Shown here: positions 51,708 through 61,013 of the stretch, piece after piece
Position numbering within the stretch: the first letter of the stretch is position 1
Layout: every line of letters begins with the position of its first letter
Source of the DNA: an uncultured Clostridia bacterium
GTDB taxonomy: Bacteria; Bacillota; Clostridia; Christensenellales; Borkfalkiaceae
Length of the DNA: 64,000 bases
Assembly (NCBI GenBank): GCA_944368925.1
Contig: CALVXG010000007.1
Location: forward strand, 53,714 to 117,713
Direction of reading: 5' to 3'
The notes under the pieces: generated by a model
The model's input: the letters and a program-made list of their open reading frames with translations, nothing else
What the model was told of the DNA's origin: nothing
Database searches by the model: none
Position numbers and translations under genes: made by a program

Positions 51708-51733
51708 CCTTGCCGGAATAATCCGGCAAGGGG
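51708..51733 (+). promoter_or_regulatory. Intercistronic hairpin inside the carbohydrate operon
   Basis: CCCTTGCCGGA/TCCGGCAAGG with an ATAA loop, no T-run; likely separates the expression of the surface protein from the downstream permease. Confidence 0.7.
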
Positions 51734-51757
51734 CTGCTGCGGCAGAGGGAAGGCAAG

Positions 51758-52606
51758 ATGGAAAAAAGATTATTTCATGAAAAGGTTTGGATAGCGATCA
51801 TCTTTATTGTTTTTGTGATCTATTCGATCACACTGATATTTCCTTTCGTATGGTGTTTTTATAATTCTTTTAAATCCAATAACGAGTTTTTTCTGGATGT
51901 ATGGAGCATGCCGGAAGAATGGCAATTTTCGAACTGGATCGATTCGTTTGAGTTGTCGGTAAACGGTGTTAATATTTTAGGAATGTACGCAAACAGTATT
52001 TTTATGACTGTCTGCTGTACTCTGATAAGTATTATGATGTCTGCAATGACATCTTATGTCATTGCAAAATACAAATTTCCCGGAAGTGGATTTTTTTACT
52101 CGGCAGCCTTTGTTCTCATGATGATTCCGTCGATGGGATCGATGTCGGCAATGTATAAATTATACAATGATACGGGTTTATACGACACATATCTGGGAAT
52201 CGTAATTGGTTCATTCGGCGGTTTTGGTACAGGATTTGTTCTCTTGTATGGTTTTTTCAAGCATTTGGATTGGGGATATGCTGAAGCTGCAGAGATTGAC
52301 GGGGCGGGACATTATACAATTTTTTTCAGGATCATGTTTCCCATGGCCTTGCCAGGAATTTTGTCTGTCGCCATTTTATCAGCGATCGGTGTCTGGAACG
52401 ACTATTTTACGATTTACATGTATGCGCCGAGTAAGGTGACTATTGCTGTGGGGCTGCAGGGGTTGGTAGATCAAATGAAATACCGTGCAAATTATCCTCT
52501 TTTATTTGCCGTTATGCTGATTTCTCTGATACCTATCCTTGTGGTATTTGTGCTTTTTCAAAAAACGATCATGGAAAATACTACGGTGGGAGGATTAAAA
52601 GGATAA
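51758..52606 (+). CDS. ABC sugar permease, MalG type
   Basis: 282 aa, six membrane helices, EAA loop EAAEIDGAGHYTIFFRIMFPMALPGIL. GGAAGGCAAG before the ATG. Stop overlaps the next start (TAATG). Confidence 0.93.
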   Translation: MEKRLFHEKVWIAIIFIVFVIYSITLIFPFVWCFYNSFKSNNEFFLDVWSMPEEWQFSNWIDSFELSVNGVNILGMYANSIFMTVCCTLISIMMSAMTSYVIAKYKFPGSGFFYSAAFVLMMIPSMGSMSAMYKLYNDTGLYDTYLGIVIGSFGGFGTGFVLLYGFFKHLDWGYAEAAEIDGAGHYTIFFRIMFPMALPGILSVAILSAIGVWNDYFTIYMYAPSKVTIAVGLQGLVDQMKYRANYPLLFAVMLISLIPILVVFVLFQKTIMENTTVGGLKG

Positions 52607-53721
52607 TGGCAAATTTTCAGGAAATTATAAAAAATAAATTAAACGATTTCCCTGTTGGGGTGTGGGTACCTTACTATCGCGAACAGTTCAGCAAAGAATG
52701 GTTACAAAAAATTTATCAATGTGGAGTTAATTTTATTCCTACCAATTCCCCCGAGGAGCAGGAACTGGAACTTATTCGTAAATCGGGGTTAAAATGTATT
52801 GTTAGTGACGATCAAGTTGTGTATGCGAACGTAAAGACGGTATATGACATTCGTTCGAGGCTGACACAATACATGGACAGAGAGGAGGTCATGGGATTAT
52901 TTATTTGGGATGAACCATCTCCGTTGATGATGCGTATATGCGGGACGATTAATGATGAAGTTCAGCATATAGCCCCGCATCTGTTTGGGTTTATCAACCT
53001 GCATCCCTCTTATTCTGATTGTCAAAAACAGAGGGACGGATTATCGTATGAAGAATATCTTGAATTTTTTGTAAATACGGCGCATCCTAAATTTATTTGT
53101 TTTGATCATTATCCTTTTCTGGACGGGAAAATCACGGAAGATTATTTCTATAACCTGCAATGCATACGAAATTGCTGTAATACACACGGGTTGGATTTTT
53201 GGACTTTTATTCAGACATGCAGCTTTGGGAATAATATCACTCCGACCGATGCGCAGATTAAGTGGCATGCATACACAAACTTGGCTTACGGAGCAAAGGG
53301 ACTGATTTATTTTACCTATGCGACGGTCACGCATGATCCCGACCCGAATTTCGGCCCTGCGTTAGTAGATTTGAAAGGGGATCCGACTTCCCGATATTAT
53401 GCGGCTGCAGATATCAATGTCTATGTCCGTTCGATAGGAAAGAAATTACTTTCGTTATCGCACCGAGGTGTTCTGTTTTTCAATTATCCGCAGGAAAGCA
53501 CGGCAGAAGAAGGTTTTGCATCCATTGAAAAAATTGAAGGCGGCCCTGTTCTTGCGGGATGTTTTGAAGATGAAAACAAAGATAAATATTTGTTTTTGGT
53601 CAATTTAAACCAGAACGCCGAGGAAGAATTTACATTGGTTTTTAAAGGAAAGAATGGCAAGCCACAGCAAAAGATCTGTTTGGGTGCGGGTGAAGGCCGT
53701 TTGATTTGTGTGACAATATGA
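52606..53721 (+). CDS. Glycosidase-like TIM-barrel protein, cytosolic paralogue
   Basis: 371 aa, no signal peptide. PVGVWVPYYREQF, GLFIWDEPSP, FDHYPFLDGK, FWTFIQTCSFG, NLAYGAKGLIYFTY repeat the motifs of the lipoprotein at 45311. DEP is probably the acid/base centre, by analogy with other TIM-barrel hydrolases. The C-terminal beta domain ends ...LVFKGKNGKPQQKICLGAGEGRLI. Having one exported and one internal copy points to stepwise breakdown of the same oligosaccharide. Confidence 0.72.
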   Translation: MANFQEIIKNKLNDFPVGVWVPYYREQFSKEWLQKIYQCGVNFIPTNSPEEQELELIRKSGLKCIVSDDQVVYANVKTVYDIRSRLTQYMDREEVMGLFIWDEPSPLMMRICGTINDEVQHIAPHLFGFINLHPSYSDCQKQRDGLSYEEYLEFFVNTAHPKFICFDHYPFLDGKITEDYFYNLQCIRNCCNTHGLDFWTFIQTCSFGNNITPTDAQIKWHAYTNLAYGAKGLIYFTYATVTHDPDPNFGPALVDLKGDPTSRYYAAADINVYVRSIGKKLLSLSHRGVLFFNYPQESTAEEGFASIEKIEGGPVLAGCFEDENKDKYLFLVNLNQNAEEEFTLVFKGKNGKPQQKICLGAGEGRLICVTI

Positions 53722-56261
53722 GATATACGATACATATAGCGTCGGAACAGACGCAAAAAGCGTATCTGCGTTTTTTTCGGTGTTTACCGGAACCGTCCGC
53801 CTGCAGCCAGGCGGACGCGTCTTACTTGTTAACGGAAAGCGGAAGTTCTTTTGTGATTTGTGACGAAGGCGGCGAAGGTGCTTATCAAAGTTATATTGAG
53901 GTGCGTACAGAAGACGGGAAAGGTTTTACGTTCAAACCGCGCGATGTTTTTTGCGGGGAGACTATTTTTTCGTCCTGTTTGAAAATTGCCATTACAGGGG
54001 ATAGACCGCCGCACGATTATCAAAGCATAAAAAGAAGGGTTGCGGCAAGAAAATTCGAAACGCAGGTATGCAGAGAAGAACAGTCGGAAGAAGCAACTCT
54101 TCGGCAAGCGGAAAGATTGTGCGGGCGCAAATGTCCGACCTTTTTGACGGTTCCGGGCAATGCGCGGTTGTTTGAGGTGGGATTCCGAGGTTTTCCCATT
54201 GAAGAAAAACAGCATATGGAGTTGTACGATTATATAATTCCGCGTATAAATTGGGACAGGTGTGATTTTGGAGAAGGCGCCGAACGTGTTGTTTATAGGT
54301 ATTTGCTCGGGCGGGGAATGGGCTGTCGCATACGGCTGCGCCGATCATTGTATCGTAAAATACTTCCTATTCTTAAAGCGGAACTGGCGGATGGCGGTGT
54401 TGTATATTCGGCAGAATATTTTGTTGATACGTTGCATGAAAATATTGACGAAAATAAAGGTACGCATTATTTGGAGGCAGACTTTCATTCCGCGGCACAT
54501 GTATTGACGCACGAGCAGGAAGCAGAGAGGAGGTGCATAGCAAAGGAAAGTGAGGAGGAAATGCCTTTTTTGCGTATGCAAATAACCGTAAAAAATGTTT
54601 GCGACGTTGCTAAATATGCCTTTATACGGTTGCCTCAAATCAATACTCCTGTTATGGCAGAATCGAACACGCTTCCGCAAAAATTTGAAAACGGGCGCGG
54701 TATTTTTTGCGAAAAAGTTTATATGATGGCTTTTTCGGACGGTTGTGTTGCCGAAAATCAGGAAGTTGCATACCTGTTGCCGCCTCAGGGCAAAAAAACG
54801 GTTGATATTCTGTTGTTTTTTGTTCCGGTTTCGGCGGAAATTGCAGAAAAAGCAGTTGCGGATTTTCAAAAAAGAAAGGTCAAGGCAGCCAAAGTATGGC
54901 AAAAGATGTTGGGTAGTTTAAAACACTGGCACCTGCCTGAAAAAAAGATTGACCAAGCAATAAAAGCCGGGTTTTTACAGTTGCGGGCATCCTGTTTCGG
55001 CGAAAAAGATTCGGACGTGATCGCCCCTTGTATCGGGGTTTACAGCCCGATTGCAACGGAATCGATTTCTGTTGTAGAGGTATTGTCTTCTTTCGGTGCC
55101 GCCGAGTTTGCAAAAAAATGTGTGAATTATTTTTACCGCAAACAACACGGCGACGGATTTATCCAAAATATGGTCAACTACATGGCGGAAACGGGTGGGA
55201 CACTGTATCTGACGGGAAGAATTTATCGTGAAACCCGAGATAAGCAGTGGCTGGAAACATTGAGAAAAAATATATGCGCAGCAGTGACATATATAGAAAG
55301 GTGGATACAGAGGAATCAGGAAGAGCGCTATGGCGGCAAGGGCATGCTGGACGGGCAGGTAGCGGATCCGAAAGATCCGTATCGGGCATATTCGTTGAAC
55401 GCTCTTGCGTGTGCAGGGTTACGCGAAGCTGCCGAACTGTTGCATGTTTTATCCGACCCGTTGGAGAAAACAGCGCGATTGTTGGCAGAAAACCTGCAGG
55501 ATTCAATAAAACGTGCGTATTCCGAATCGGAAATTCGTGCGGTGCTTGTACCTTTGGAAAACGGGGAATGGGTTCCTTTATTGGCGCCTTGGGCAGAAGA
55601 TAGGAGCGGTTGTTGTCTGCATTTGAACGGAGGGAGTGCCGTTACGCATGCGTCAGCTGTTTTAAAGGATTCGCTTTTGTCGGGAGGACTTGTCTTTGTG
55701 TTGGGACTGCTTCCCGCAACAGGAAAACAAGCCGATGACTTTGTGTATTTGCAGACGGATATGTTTTCTGATTGTTTGACAGATTTCAGTCAGCCATATT
55801 ATAATGTTGTTCCATATCTCAATTTGTACAGGGGAGAACGAAATAGTTTTTTAAGGGAATATTACACGGCTTTTTCAACGATGAGTGATCGTGAAACGTA
55901 TTCTTTTTGGGAACACTATTTTTTGGCAACTCCGCATAAAACATCCGAACAAGCGGCGTTTTTGTTGCGAAGCAGGATGATGCTGTATTATGAGAGGTTG
56001 GATTTTCTTTATTTTTTATCGGGAGTCCCGCGAAATTGGCTTTTGCCGGGAAAAAGAATTTGTTTGGAGAATGCCGTTTGTGCGTTCGGTACCTTTTCAT
56101 TGGAAATCCGATCGCTGCAAGATAGCTTTTCTGTTGAGATTTCTTGCCGATGGTTTACGGAACAGGAGGTACAAGCCGTTTGGCGTTTTCCCGGACAGGC
56201 GGAGGTGGTAACCGGCCTTGCATCGGGGAACCATAGATTTAATTTCAAGAGGTCACAATGA
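53718..56261 (+). CDS. Six-hairpin glycosidase-like protein
   Basis: 847 aa, no signal peptide. N-terminal beta sandwich followed from about residue 400 by an alpha/alpha toroid: KAGFLQLRASCFGEKDSDVIAPC, FIQNMVNYMAETGGTLYLTGRIYRETRD, AYSLNALACAGLREAAEL, then a C-terminal beta domain. This is the layout of alpha-rhamnosidase/GH95-like enzymes, but I cannot name the family. ATG 53718 overlaps the previous stop (ATGA). Confidence 0.65.
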   Translation: MRYTIHIASEQTQKAYLRFFRCLPEPSACSQADASYLLTESGSSFVICDEGGEGAYQSYIEVRTEDGKGFTFKPRDVFCGETIFSSCLKIAITGDRPPHDYQSIKRRVAARKFETQVCREEQSEEATLRQAERLCGRKCPTFLTVPGNARLFEVGFRGFPIEEKQHMELYDYIIPRINWDRCDFGEGAERVVYRYLLGRGMGCRIRLRRSLYRKILPILKAELADGGVVYSAEYFVDTLHENIDENKGTHYLEADFHSAAHVLTHEQEAERRCIAKESEEEMPFLRMQITVKNVCDVAKYAFIRLPQINTPVMAESNTLPQKFENGRGIFCEKVYMMAFSDGCVAENQEVAYLLPPQGKKTVDILLFFVPVSAEIAEKAVADFQKRKVKAAKVWQKMLGSLKHWHLPEKKIDQAIKAGFLQLRASCFGEKDSDVIAPCIGVYSPIATESISVVEVLSSFGAAEFAKKCVNYFYRKQHGDGFIQNMVNYMAETGGTLYLTGRIYRETRDKQWLETLRKNICAAVTYIERWIQRNQEERYGGKGMLDGQVADPKDPYRAYSLNALACAGLREAAELLHVLSDPLEKTARLLAENLQDSIKRAYSESEIRAVLVPLENGEWVPLLAPWAEDRSGCCLHLNGGSAVTHASAVLKDSLLSGGLVFVLGLLPATGKQADDFVYLQTDMFSDCLTDFSQPYYNVVPYLNLYRGERNSFLREYYTAFSTMSDRETYSFWEHYFLATPHKTSEQAAFLLRSRMMLYYERLDFLYFLSGVPRNWLLPGKRICLENAVCAFGTFSLEIRSLQDSFSVEISCRWFTEQEVQAVWRFPGQAEVVTGLASGNHRFNFKRSQ

Positions 56262-57139
56262 AATACTTACACATTCGTTTTGACGAATTGCCTCGCATAA
56301 TGTACTCGCACAGTTGTGTGTTAAAAAAATTGGATTCATGCAAACGCAATAATCCTTATTACGAAATAACTTTTTTCGAAGAAGGAAAATACAAAGTAAA
56401 AATCGACGGAGAAGTTTTTTACGGAGATGCGAATACATTTATATTTACTCCGGCGGATGTTGATTACAGTATAAGTAATCACGGAGAGAATATCCGTATG
56501 AGCTGTGTGGCGTTTTTTTTCGGGCCAAATACGGAGATCGTAGATGAAAGCAACATTGTCTTTGAATCCTATGATAATCATTTTTTAGTGCGCAATGAAA
56601 GTGTTTATGTACCGCTTACAGGCAATTACGATCCGATAAATCCTTCGTCGTTGATATTGCTGCGGCGCATCATTGAGGAGAATCGGAAAGGCGGAAGATA
56701 TACGAATGTCAAGTGTGCCAATCTGATCGTCGAGTTGATATTATCGATGGCAACGAGTGTGGCAGAACAGTTGGAAAAGAAGGGAAAATTCGATGCCGGT
56801 ATCCCCAGCAATCAATATTATTGTAAAAGGATAGAGGAATATTTACACAATAATTATTCTCACGATATTGATCTGTCGGATGTCGCAAAACATGTCGGGT
56901 TGCATCCGAATTATGTGAGTTCCGTGTTTAAGCAGGAAACCGGTTCAACGATCATGAGTGTTTTGCGAAATATACGAGTGGATCAGGCCAAAAAGCTTAT
57001 TTTTATGAAAAAGTACAGGATTAAAGATATAGCGCATATGGTCGGTTTCTTGGATGAAAATTATTTTTCCAGTGTTTTTAAGCGACTGGAGGGGTGTTTG
57101 CCGAGCGATTATATCGATCATCTTTTGAAAAAGGAATGA
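56258..57139 (+). CDS. AraC-family transcription activator
   Basis: 293 aa: N-terminal cupin-like sensing domain (PYYEITFFEEGKYKVKIDG) and a C-terminal pair of HTH motifs (IDLSDVAKHVGLHPNYVSSVFKQETG; RIKDIAHMVGFLDENYFSSVFKRLEG). Four-base overlap with the upstream gene. Being inside the operon, it is likely its own regulator, responding to a sugar. Confidence 0.92.
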   Translation: MKYLHIRFDELPRIMYSHSCVLKKLDSCKRNNPYYEITFFEEGKYKVKIDGEVFYGDANTFIFTPADVDYSISNHGENIRMSCVAFFFGPNTEIVDESNIVFESYDNHFLVRNESVYVPLTGNYDPINPSSLILLRRIIEENRKGGRYTNVKCANLIVELILSMATSVAEQLEKKGKFDAGIPSNQYYCKRIEEYLHNNYSHDIDLSDVAKHVGLHPNYVSSVFKQETGSTIMSVLRNIRVDQAKKLIFMKKYRIKDIAHMVGFLDENYFSSVFKRLEGCLPSDYIDHLLKKE

Positions 57140-57142
57140 AAT

Positions 57143-57889
57143 ATGGATGTTCTCATTTTTGGCGGGCAAAGTAATATGCAGGGCCAGACAGAAATATTGC
57201 CGCCCGACAATGAACCGGTTAAAAATATACTGGAATATCGGCATAAGACGCATAGTCTTCTACCTCTTGTGCATCCGGTGGGGGAAGATTTAGAGGATTT
57301 GTTGTTGGCGGCTCACGAGGGACACGGTTCACTGCTTCCCGATTTTTGCAAAGCCTATCAAAAAGAATGCGGAAACAATGTTGTAGCCGTTCATGTCGCT
57401 AAAGGAGCTACTTGTCTTTCCGATTGGCTTTCAGGGACACGCCGCTTTGAGCAAACTTTGGAAAAAATACAGGCGGCGGTTGCTTTGGCGGAAAAGCAGG
57501 AAAGGGTAGAGAATATTTTTTTTATCTGGCTGCAAGGGGAATCGGATGCTCTTGCAAAAACAGAAAAGAATATTTATCTGAGGCAGCTTATCGAGTTCAA
57601 AAATTCTTTGAAACGTAAGATCGACATAAAGCGGTTTTGTATAATTCGGGTCGGATTTTTTTCACAAGAAAAAGTATATGACCGTGCCATTATGCGCGCG
57701 CAGGAAATGGCGGCAAAAACGGATAAGGATTTTTGTATTCTTACACGTATCTGTTCAAAATTGTCTCGCAGGAAAAAGTATCTAAATCCGTATGCTGCAG
57801 GGCATTTCAACAATGAAGGGATGCACGTTATCGGCTGCAAAGCGGGGAAAAATTTGGGAAAATCAGCGGTGAGAGTAAGAAGAACATGA
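57143..57889 (+). CDS. SGNH-type carbohydrate esterase (CE6/sialate O-acetylesterase-like)
   Basis: 248 aa, no signal. GGQSNMQGQ with nucleophile Ser10, WLQGESDA (block III), and HFNNEGMHVIG with the Asp/His-like end. It would remove acetyl groups from a sugar inside the cell. GGAAUGAAAU before the ATG; four-base overlap with the next gene. Confidence 0.85.
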   Translation: MDVLIFGGQSNMQGQTEILPPDNEPVKNILEYRHKTHSLLPLVHPVGEDLEDLLLAAHEGHGSLLPDFCKAYQKECGNNVVAVHVAKGATCLSDWLSGTRRFEQTLEKIQAAVALAEKQERVENIFFIWLQGESDALAKTEKNIYLRQLIEFKNSLKRKIDIKRFCIIRVGFFSQEKVYDRAIMRAQEMAAKTDKDFCILTRICSKLSRRKKYLNPYAAGHFNNEGMHVIGCKAGKNLGKSAVRVRRT

Positions 57890-58566
57890 AAGAAACTTTA
57901 AAAAAACGGATTTATTCAGTGGGTTTGTATGTTTTTCTTCTGATTGCCGTCTTCTTAGTGGGTGTTTTCGGGAAAGACAAATGGTATGCGGTTTTGAGCT
58001 CGGTCATTGCAGTAATTTATCTGTTGCTTTTAAATGAAGGAATCCGTTTGGGTTATTTGCTTTGCGGGGTATATGCAGTGGCATATGGAGTCATCAGTTA
58101 CCTCAATGGGTTGTATGCCGGTGCTTTTTATCATGTTTTTGTACTTCTTCCTTGCGGTATCTATCGTTTTTTTAAAAAAAAGGAAGAGCGGGAAGGACAG
58201 ATTCAGTTTTTAAGGTTACGAGGTTGGATATTTTCATGCCTTGTTACGGTTATTTTAGGTGTTGCTGCTTTTTTTCTTTTGCAAAAAATCGGCGATCCTC
58301 AGCCGCTTTTAGACGGTGCAACGCTGGCTGTCAGTGTGGTTACGGCTTTTTTGATGGCACAAAAATATATTGAGATGTGGGTATTTAATTTATTCTCGTC
58401 TTTGATATATATTGCGGTGTGGACCATACAATTTTTTTCGATAGGTGTGGGATTATCCATTGTAGCTCTTCAAACGGTGGTTGCGTTCATTAATATAAGA
58501 GGCATTATACTTTGGTATCGGCAGAGTAAACATTCGCGTAAAAAAAATGATGAATGTATGCTTTGA
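57886..58566 (+). CDS. PnuC-like nicotinamide riboside/vitamin transporter
   Basis: 226 aa, seven hydrophobic segments. LNEGIRLGYLLCGVYAVAYGVISYLNGLYAGAFYHVFVLLPCGIYRFF, QKYIEMWVFNLFSSLIYIAVW and the closing FINIRGIILWYRQ match the PnuC fold. It is out of place in a glycan operon; either a cofactor or a nucleoside-like product is imported. Last gene of the operon. Confidence 0.8.
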   Translation: MKETLKKRIYSVGLYVFLLIAVFLVGVFGKDKWYAVLSSVIAVIYLLLLNEGIRLGYLLCGVYAVAYGVISYLNGLYAGAFYHVFVLLPCGIYRFFKKKEEREGQIQFLRLRGWIFSCLVTVILGVAAFFLLQKIGDPQPLLDGATLAVSVVTAFLMAQKYIEMWVFNLFSSLIYIAVWTIQFFSIGVGLSIVALQTVVAFINIRGIILWYRQSKHSRKKNDECML

Positions 58567-58661
58567 TTTAACGTCAAAGGTTTTATTCTCAGCAAATTTT
58601 TCCCCTTAAGGTGGAATTCTCTGAGCAATTCTTTCTGGTTCTCGTTTGTTACTTTCTGTCA

Positions 58662-58692
58662 TGTGATATACGGCTCCGCAACGCGTATATCA
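58662..58692. repeat. Short palindrome after the operon
   Basis: GTGATATACG pairs with CGTATATCAC around an 11-base loop; no T-run. Perhaps the end of the IS30 remnant that follows. Confidence 0.6.
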
Positions 58693-58840
58693 CAGCTTAA
58701 AGTTGTTTCTATCTCTCTCAAGCTCAAGCATGCGAACTTACTGCCTCTGTTGTAAATGATGTTTTCATTGTTTTTTCTGGGAGTGCCGATAGAGCGGATA
58801 TAATCTCTATTGTTCCTCCCTTACTGTCAGTATCCGCTTT

Positions 58841-59274
58841 TTAAGGTTCTGATTCTTTGCGGTTGTATAAGCTTTTAACCATTCTGCGTATGCTTTCCCC
58901 GTTGTGGATCTTTTTTCCGCTGCTCATTCTTTTGCTGATTTTTCTTATTCTGTGCAGATTTTTAACCGTAGAGCGCAGATACTTTTTATAGATCCAACGG
59001 TAAATCATTTTGAACAAATCATTTTCATTCCGCACGGCGTTTTTGTGATCTGCTCGGATGATCACGTTTGTGAAAACTTTTCGTATATACAATTTAATAC
59101 TTCACGTTTTCAGAACATCACGCGGTGGCGGTACTGTTTCGCAAGTAGTTTTTCGTTTGTGCCTTATATGGAAAATAGTTCGGGATATTCCTAAAAAAAT
59201 GTGTAATTTCTCCGCAGTTCTCTTGATACTGAATTCACGTTTCTTTCGAGAAGTCTTGTGATTTCTGACAACAT
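58841..59274 (-). pseudogene. IS30-family transposase remnant
   Basis: The minus strand reads, with stops and shifts, LSEITRLLERNVNSVSRELRRN (HTH of IS30 transposases), NYFPYKAQTKNYL, then IYRWIYKKYLRSTVKNLHRI, IHNGESIRRMVKSLYNRKE in the order of an IS30 transposase N-terminal half. The DDE core is missing or unrecognisable, so it cannot be active. Confidence 0.6.
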
Positions 59275-59707
59275 TTTTTTACACATTATCCTTGTAGATA
59301 ACAACGTTTTTCCGTGGTAAATTTATGTAATTTATACAAATTTTTATGAAAAAATGTTGGTTTTGCGACTCTATTTTATTACAGATTTATATGAATTTTT
59401 TCTATTTGTTGCACTTAAATGTTTATTCCTTCCGCTTTTATTTGGCAAATCTTGGGGTTGGAATAAAAAAGTGGATGAGTACAAAGCATTTCAAAGTTCT
59501 CTTGTCAATGCATTTTGATGTTTTACAATGGCAGGGACGCCGTTAAGGAAAAATTGGATATATACATATGTATGCAGCGTATGTCGATGTCATGGCCGTG
59601 AATAAAATAGTTTCGAGTATAATTAACGCCGAGATTTTTGTGGACATCTAACGTTGCAGTCAGTAAACCGTCTTCGTCGCAATAGGAATCGAAAATACTC
59701 TGGATAA

Positions 59708-59740
59708 GAAACTCCCCGTAATTGTAACGGGGAGTTTTGT
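59708..59740. terminator. Bidirectional hairpin upstream of the IS200 remnant
   Basis: AAACTCCCCGT (59709) pairs with ACGGGGAGTTT (59727-59737); Ts and As on both sides. Such a terminator at the left end is typical of IS200. Confidence 0.75.
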
Positions 59741-59863
59741 ATTGTCTATAAAACCCACTTACAGATCGAGGGGGGTAAAGAGCTTAAGATGTGGACAATA
59801 AGAAACTTACGTAAAACAATGGAAGTGACTGGCAATCGCAACAAAAGTAAAACAGGAAGTCTG

Positions 59864-60060
59864 ATGAAAAACGTAGATAGTTTAGCACACACGAAGTGAA
59901 AATATAAATCATATTGTAGTTTGCACCAAAATATTGAAGGCAAATCATGTACGGAAAGTATAAAGACGTGATAGGAAAAATATTGAGGCGAATATGCGAG
60001 AAGTCTAACGTGGTAAAAATAATTTAGATAAACGCATGTGAAGGTTATATCAATGTTTAA
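59864..60060 (+). pseudogene. tnpA: IS200/IS605-type TnpA remnant
   Basis: MKNVDSLAHTK, a stop in place of W, then KYK and, after a frameshift, HIVVCTKILKANHVRK, KYKDVIGKILRRICEKSN: the order and spacing match the first 60 residues of IS200 Y1 transposases (HIVFAPKYRR, GDILRELCKYKGV). The catalytic HUH and Tyr parts are lost. Confidence 0.65.
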
Positions 60061-60389
60061 ATATCAATTTTAATTTTATTAGGCAATGTGAGATTGCTAT
60101 AAGGGGATCGGGTTGATCAAGGGGCAAAATGTAGGAATAATATATATTTTTGTCATTATTATCCGGAACGACTTGGATGGAATTGGAAAAGCGGCTTTGT
60201 GTTGCCGATTCGATTTACTTCGGAACATTATCATCAGCAGAAAAATATTCACTGCTTCGCTTCCGAATGTCCCCGGAATCATTAAAGGCAAAATTGCGGT
60301 GAATATCATCACCATAGAAGGGATTTTTTTCTTTTGAACACCCTATATGAGCGTGTTCCGTTGTGATAAAAATTTTTTCATTAAAGGTA
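60061..60389. other. Spacer without supported gene
   Basis: A 72-codon minus-strand frame (60097-60315) is hydrophobic at its start but lacks a ribosome site. AT-rich; nothing else seen up to the promoter at 60390. Confidence 0.5.
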
Positions 60390-60418
60390 TTGACAACTCA
60401 CAAATTTTGTGATAGTAT
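60390..60418 (+). promoter_or_regulatory. Strong promoter before the structured leader
   Basis: TTGACA (60390), 17-base spacer, TAGTAT (60413). The spacer contains the palindrome CACAAATTTTGTG. Confidence 0.88.
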
Positions 60419-60422
60419 AACA

Positions 60423-60652
60423 GTGTCCACGAAGACACATGATCACAATGCGAGGACGTTTTGAGACAAATCGGTGATTTGTCACAAACGAAGCGATAGT
60501 TTGCAATGCCATGAAAACCATTTGCCGAATGTGATAAGTGCTTTCGGGATACGGCGGGATATTGTGAAAAAGTTCCGCGCCGTCCGCCTCTTTGCTCAAG
60601 GCAAAGGAAGAGGGGCGGATCATATTTTTTGATCATGTGTCTGCGTGGACAC
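60423..60652 (+). ncRNA. Candidate structured RNA or long leader with 23-base closing helix
   Basis: From the expected transcription start, bases 60423-60445 pair with 60630-60652 in 22 of 23 positions. Inside: GACAAATC-GGU-GATTTGTC (60465-60483), CAAAC..GTTTG (60485-60503), ACGGCGGGA..TTCCGcGCCGT (60551-60584), and CCGCC..GGGCGG with CTTTGC/GCAAAG (60584-60617) followed by ATCATATTTTTT, a possible terminator. The 3' arm ends 13 bases before the lacI-type start. Each end also contains a LacI-operator-like GTGTC-N6-GACAC with central CG, so DNA sites are an alternative or additional reading. Confidence 0.6.
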
Positions 60653-60665
60653 ATGGGGAGAATGT

Positions 60666-60950
60666 ATGGTTACAAAGCAAGAAGTCGCCGGGCGTGCGGG
60701 GGTTTCCACTGCGACGGTGGGGCGGGTCATCAGCGGAAAGGGGTATGTTTCCGCGGAGGCGCGCGCAAAGGTCAATGCCGCCGTCAAAGAATTGAACTAC
60801 CGCGCCAATAAGCTCGCATCCAATCTGCGAAAGAGCAAAAGCAACATCATTGCAGTCCTCGTATCAAGACTGTCACATATTTTTATGGACACTATATATT
60901 TATGCGGAAAACAGCAGGAACAAAAGAATGCTTGCCGTAGCTGCAAATGA
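60666..60950 (+). pseudogene. Truncated LacI-family regulator
   Basis: 94 codons. Intact DNA-binding head: MVTKQEVAGRAGVSTATVGRVISGKGYVSAEARAKVNAAVKEL, hinge NYRANKLASNLRKSKSNIIAVLV. LacI proteins then need about 270 more residues; here the frame leaves the family at a 24-bp repeat (60870) and stops. The head alone could still bind DNA weakly, but the effector domain is gone. GGGGAG precedes the ATG. Confidence 0.82.
60870..60893. repeat. 24-bp direct repeat, left copy
   Basis: Identical to 63927-63950 (28 of 29 if extended by five bases leftward). Ends in TGTC...GACA, like a transposon tip. Marks the point where the LacI reading frame leaves its family. Confidence 0.85.
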
Positions 60951-60973
60951 TAGACATGGGTCAATTCTTTTGC

Positions 60974-60979
60974 TATAAT
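60974..60979 (+). promoter_or_regulatory. -10 element of the lysR-type gene
   Basis: TATAAT at 60974 with TAGACA 17 bases upstream (60951). The message has only about 35 bases of leader. Confidence 0.65.
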
Positions 60980-61013
60980 ATATATATACTTGAAGTAAAC
61001 ACGGAAGCGGAAA

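Noticed and set aside
60666-60950. Functional small LacI-type regulator
   Set aside because: The effector and dimerisation domain is absent and the frame ends in sequence unrelated to the family.
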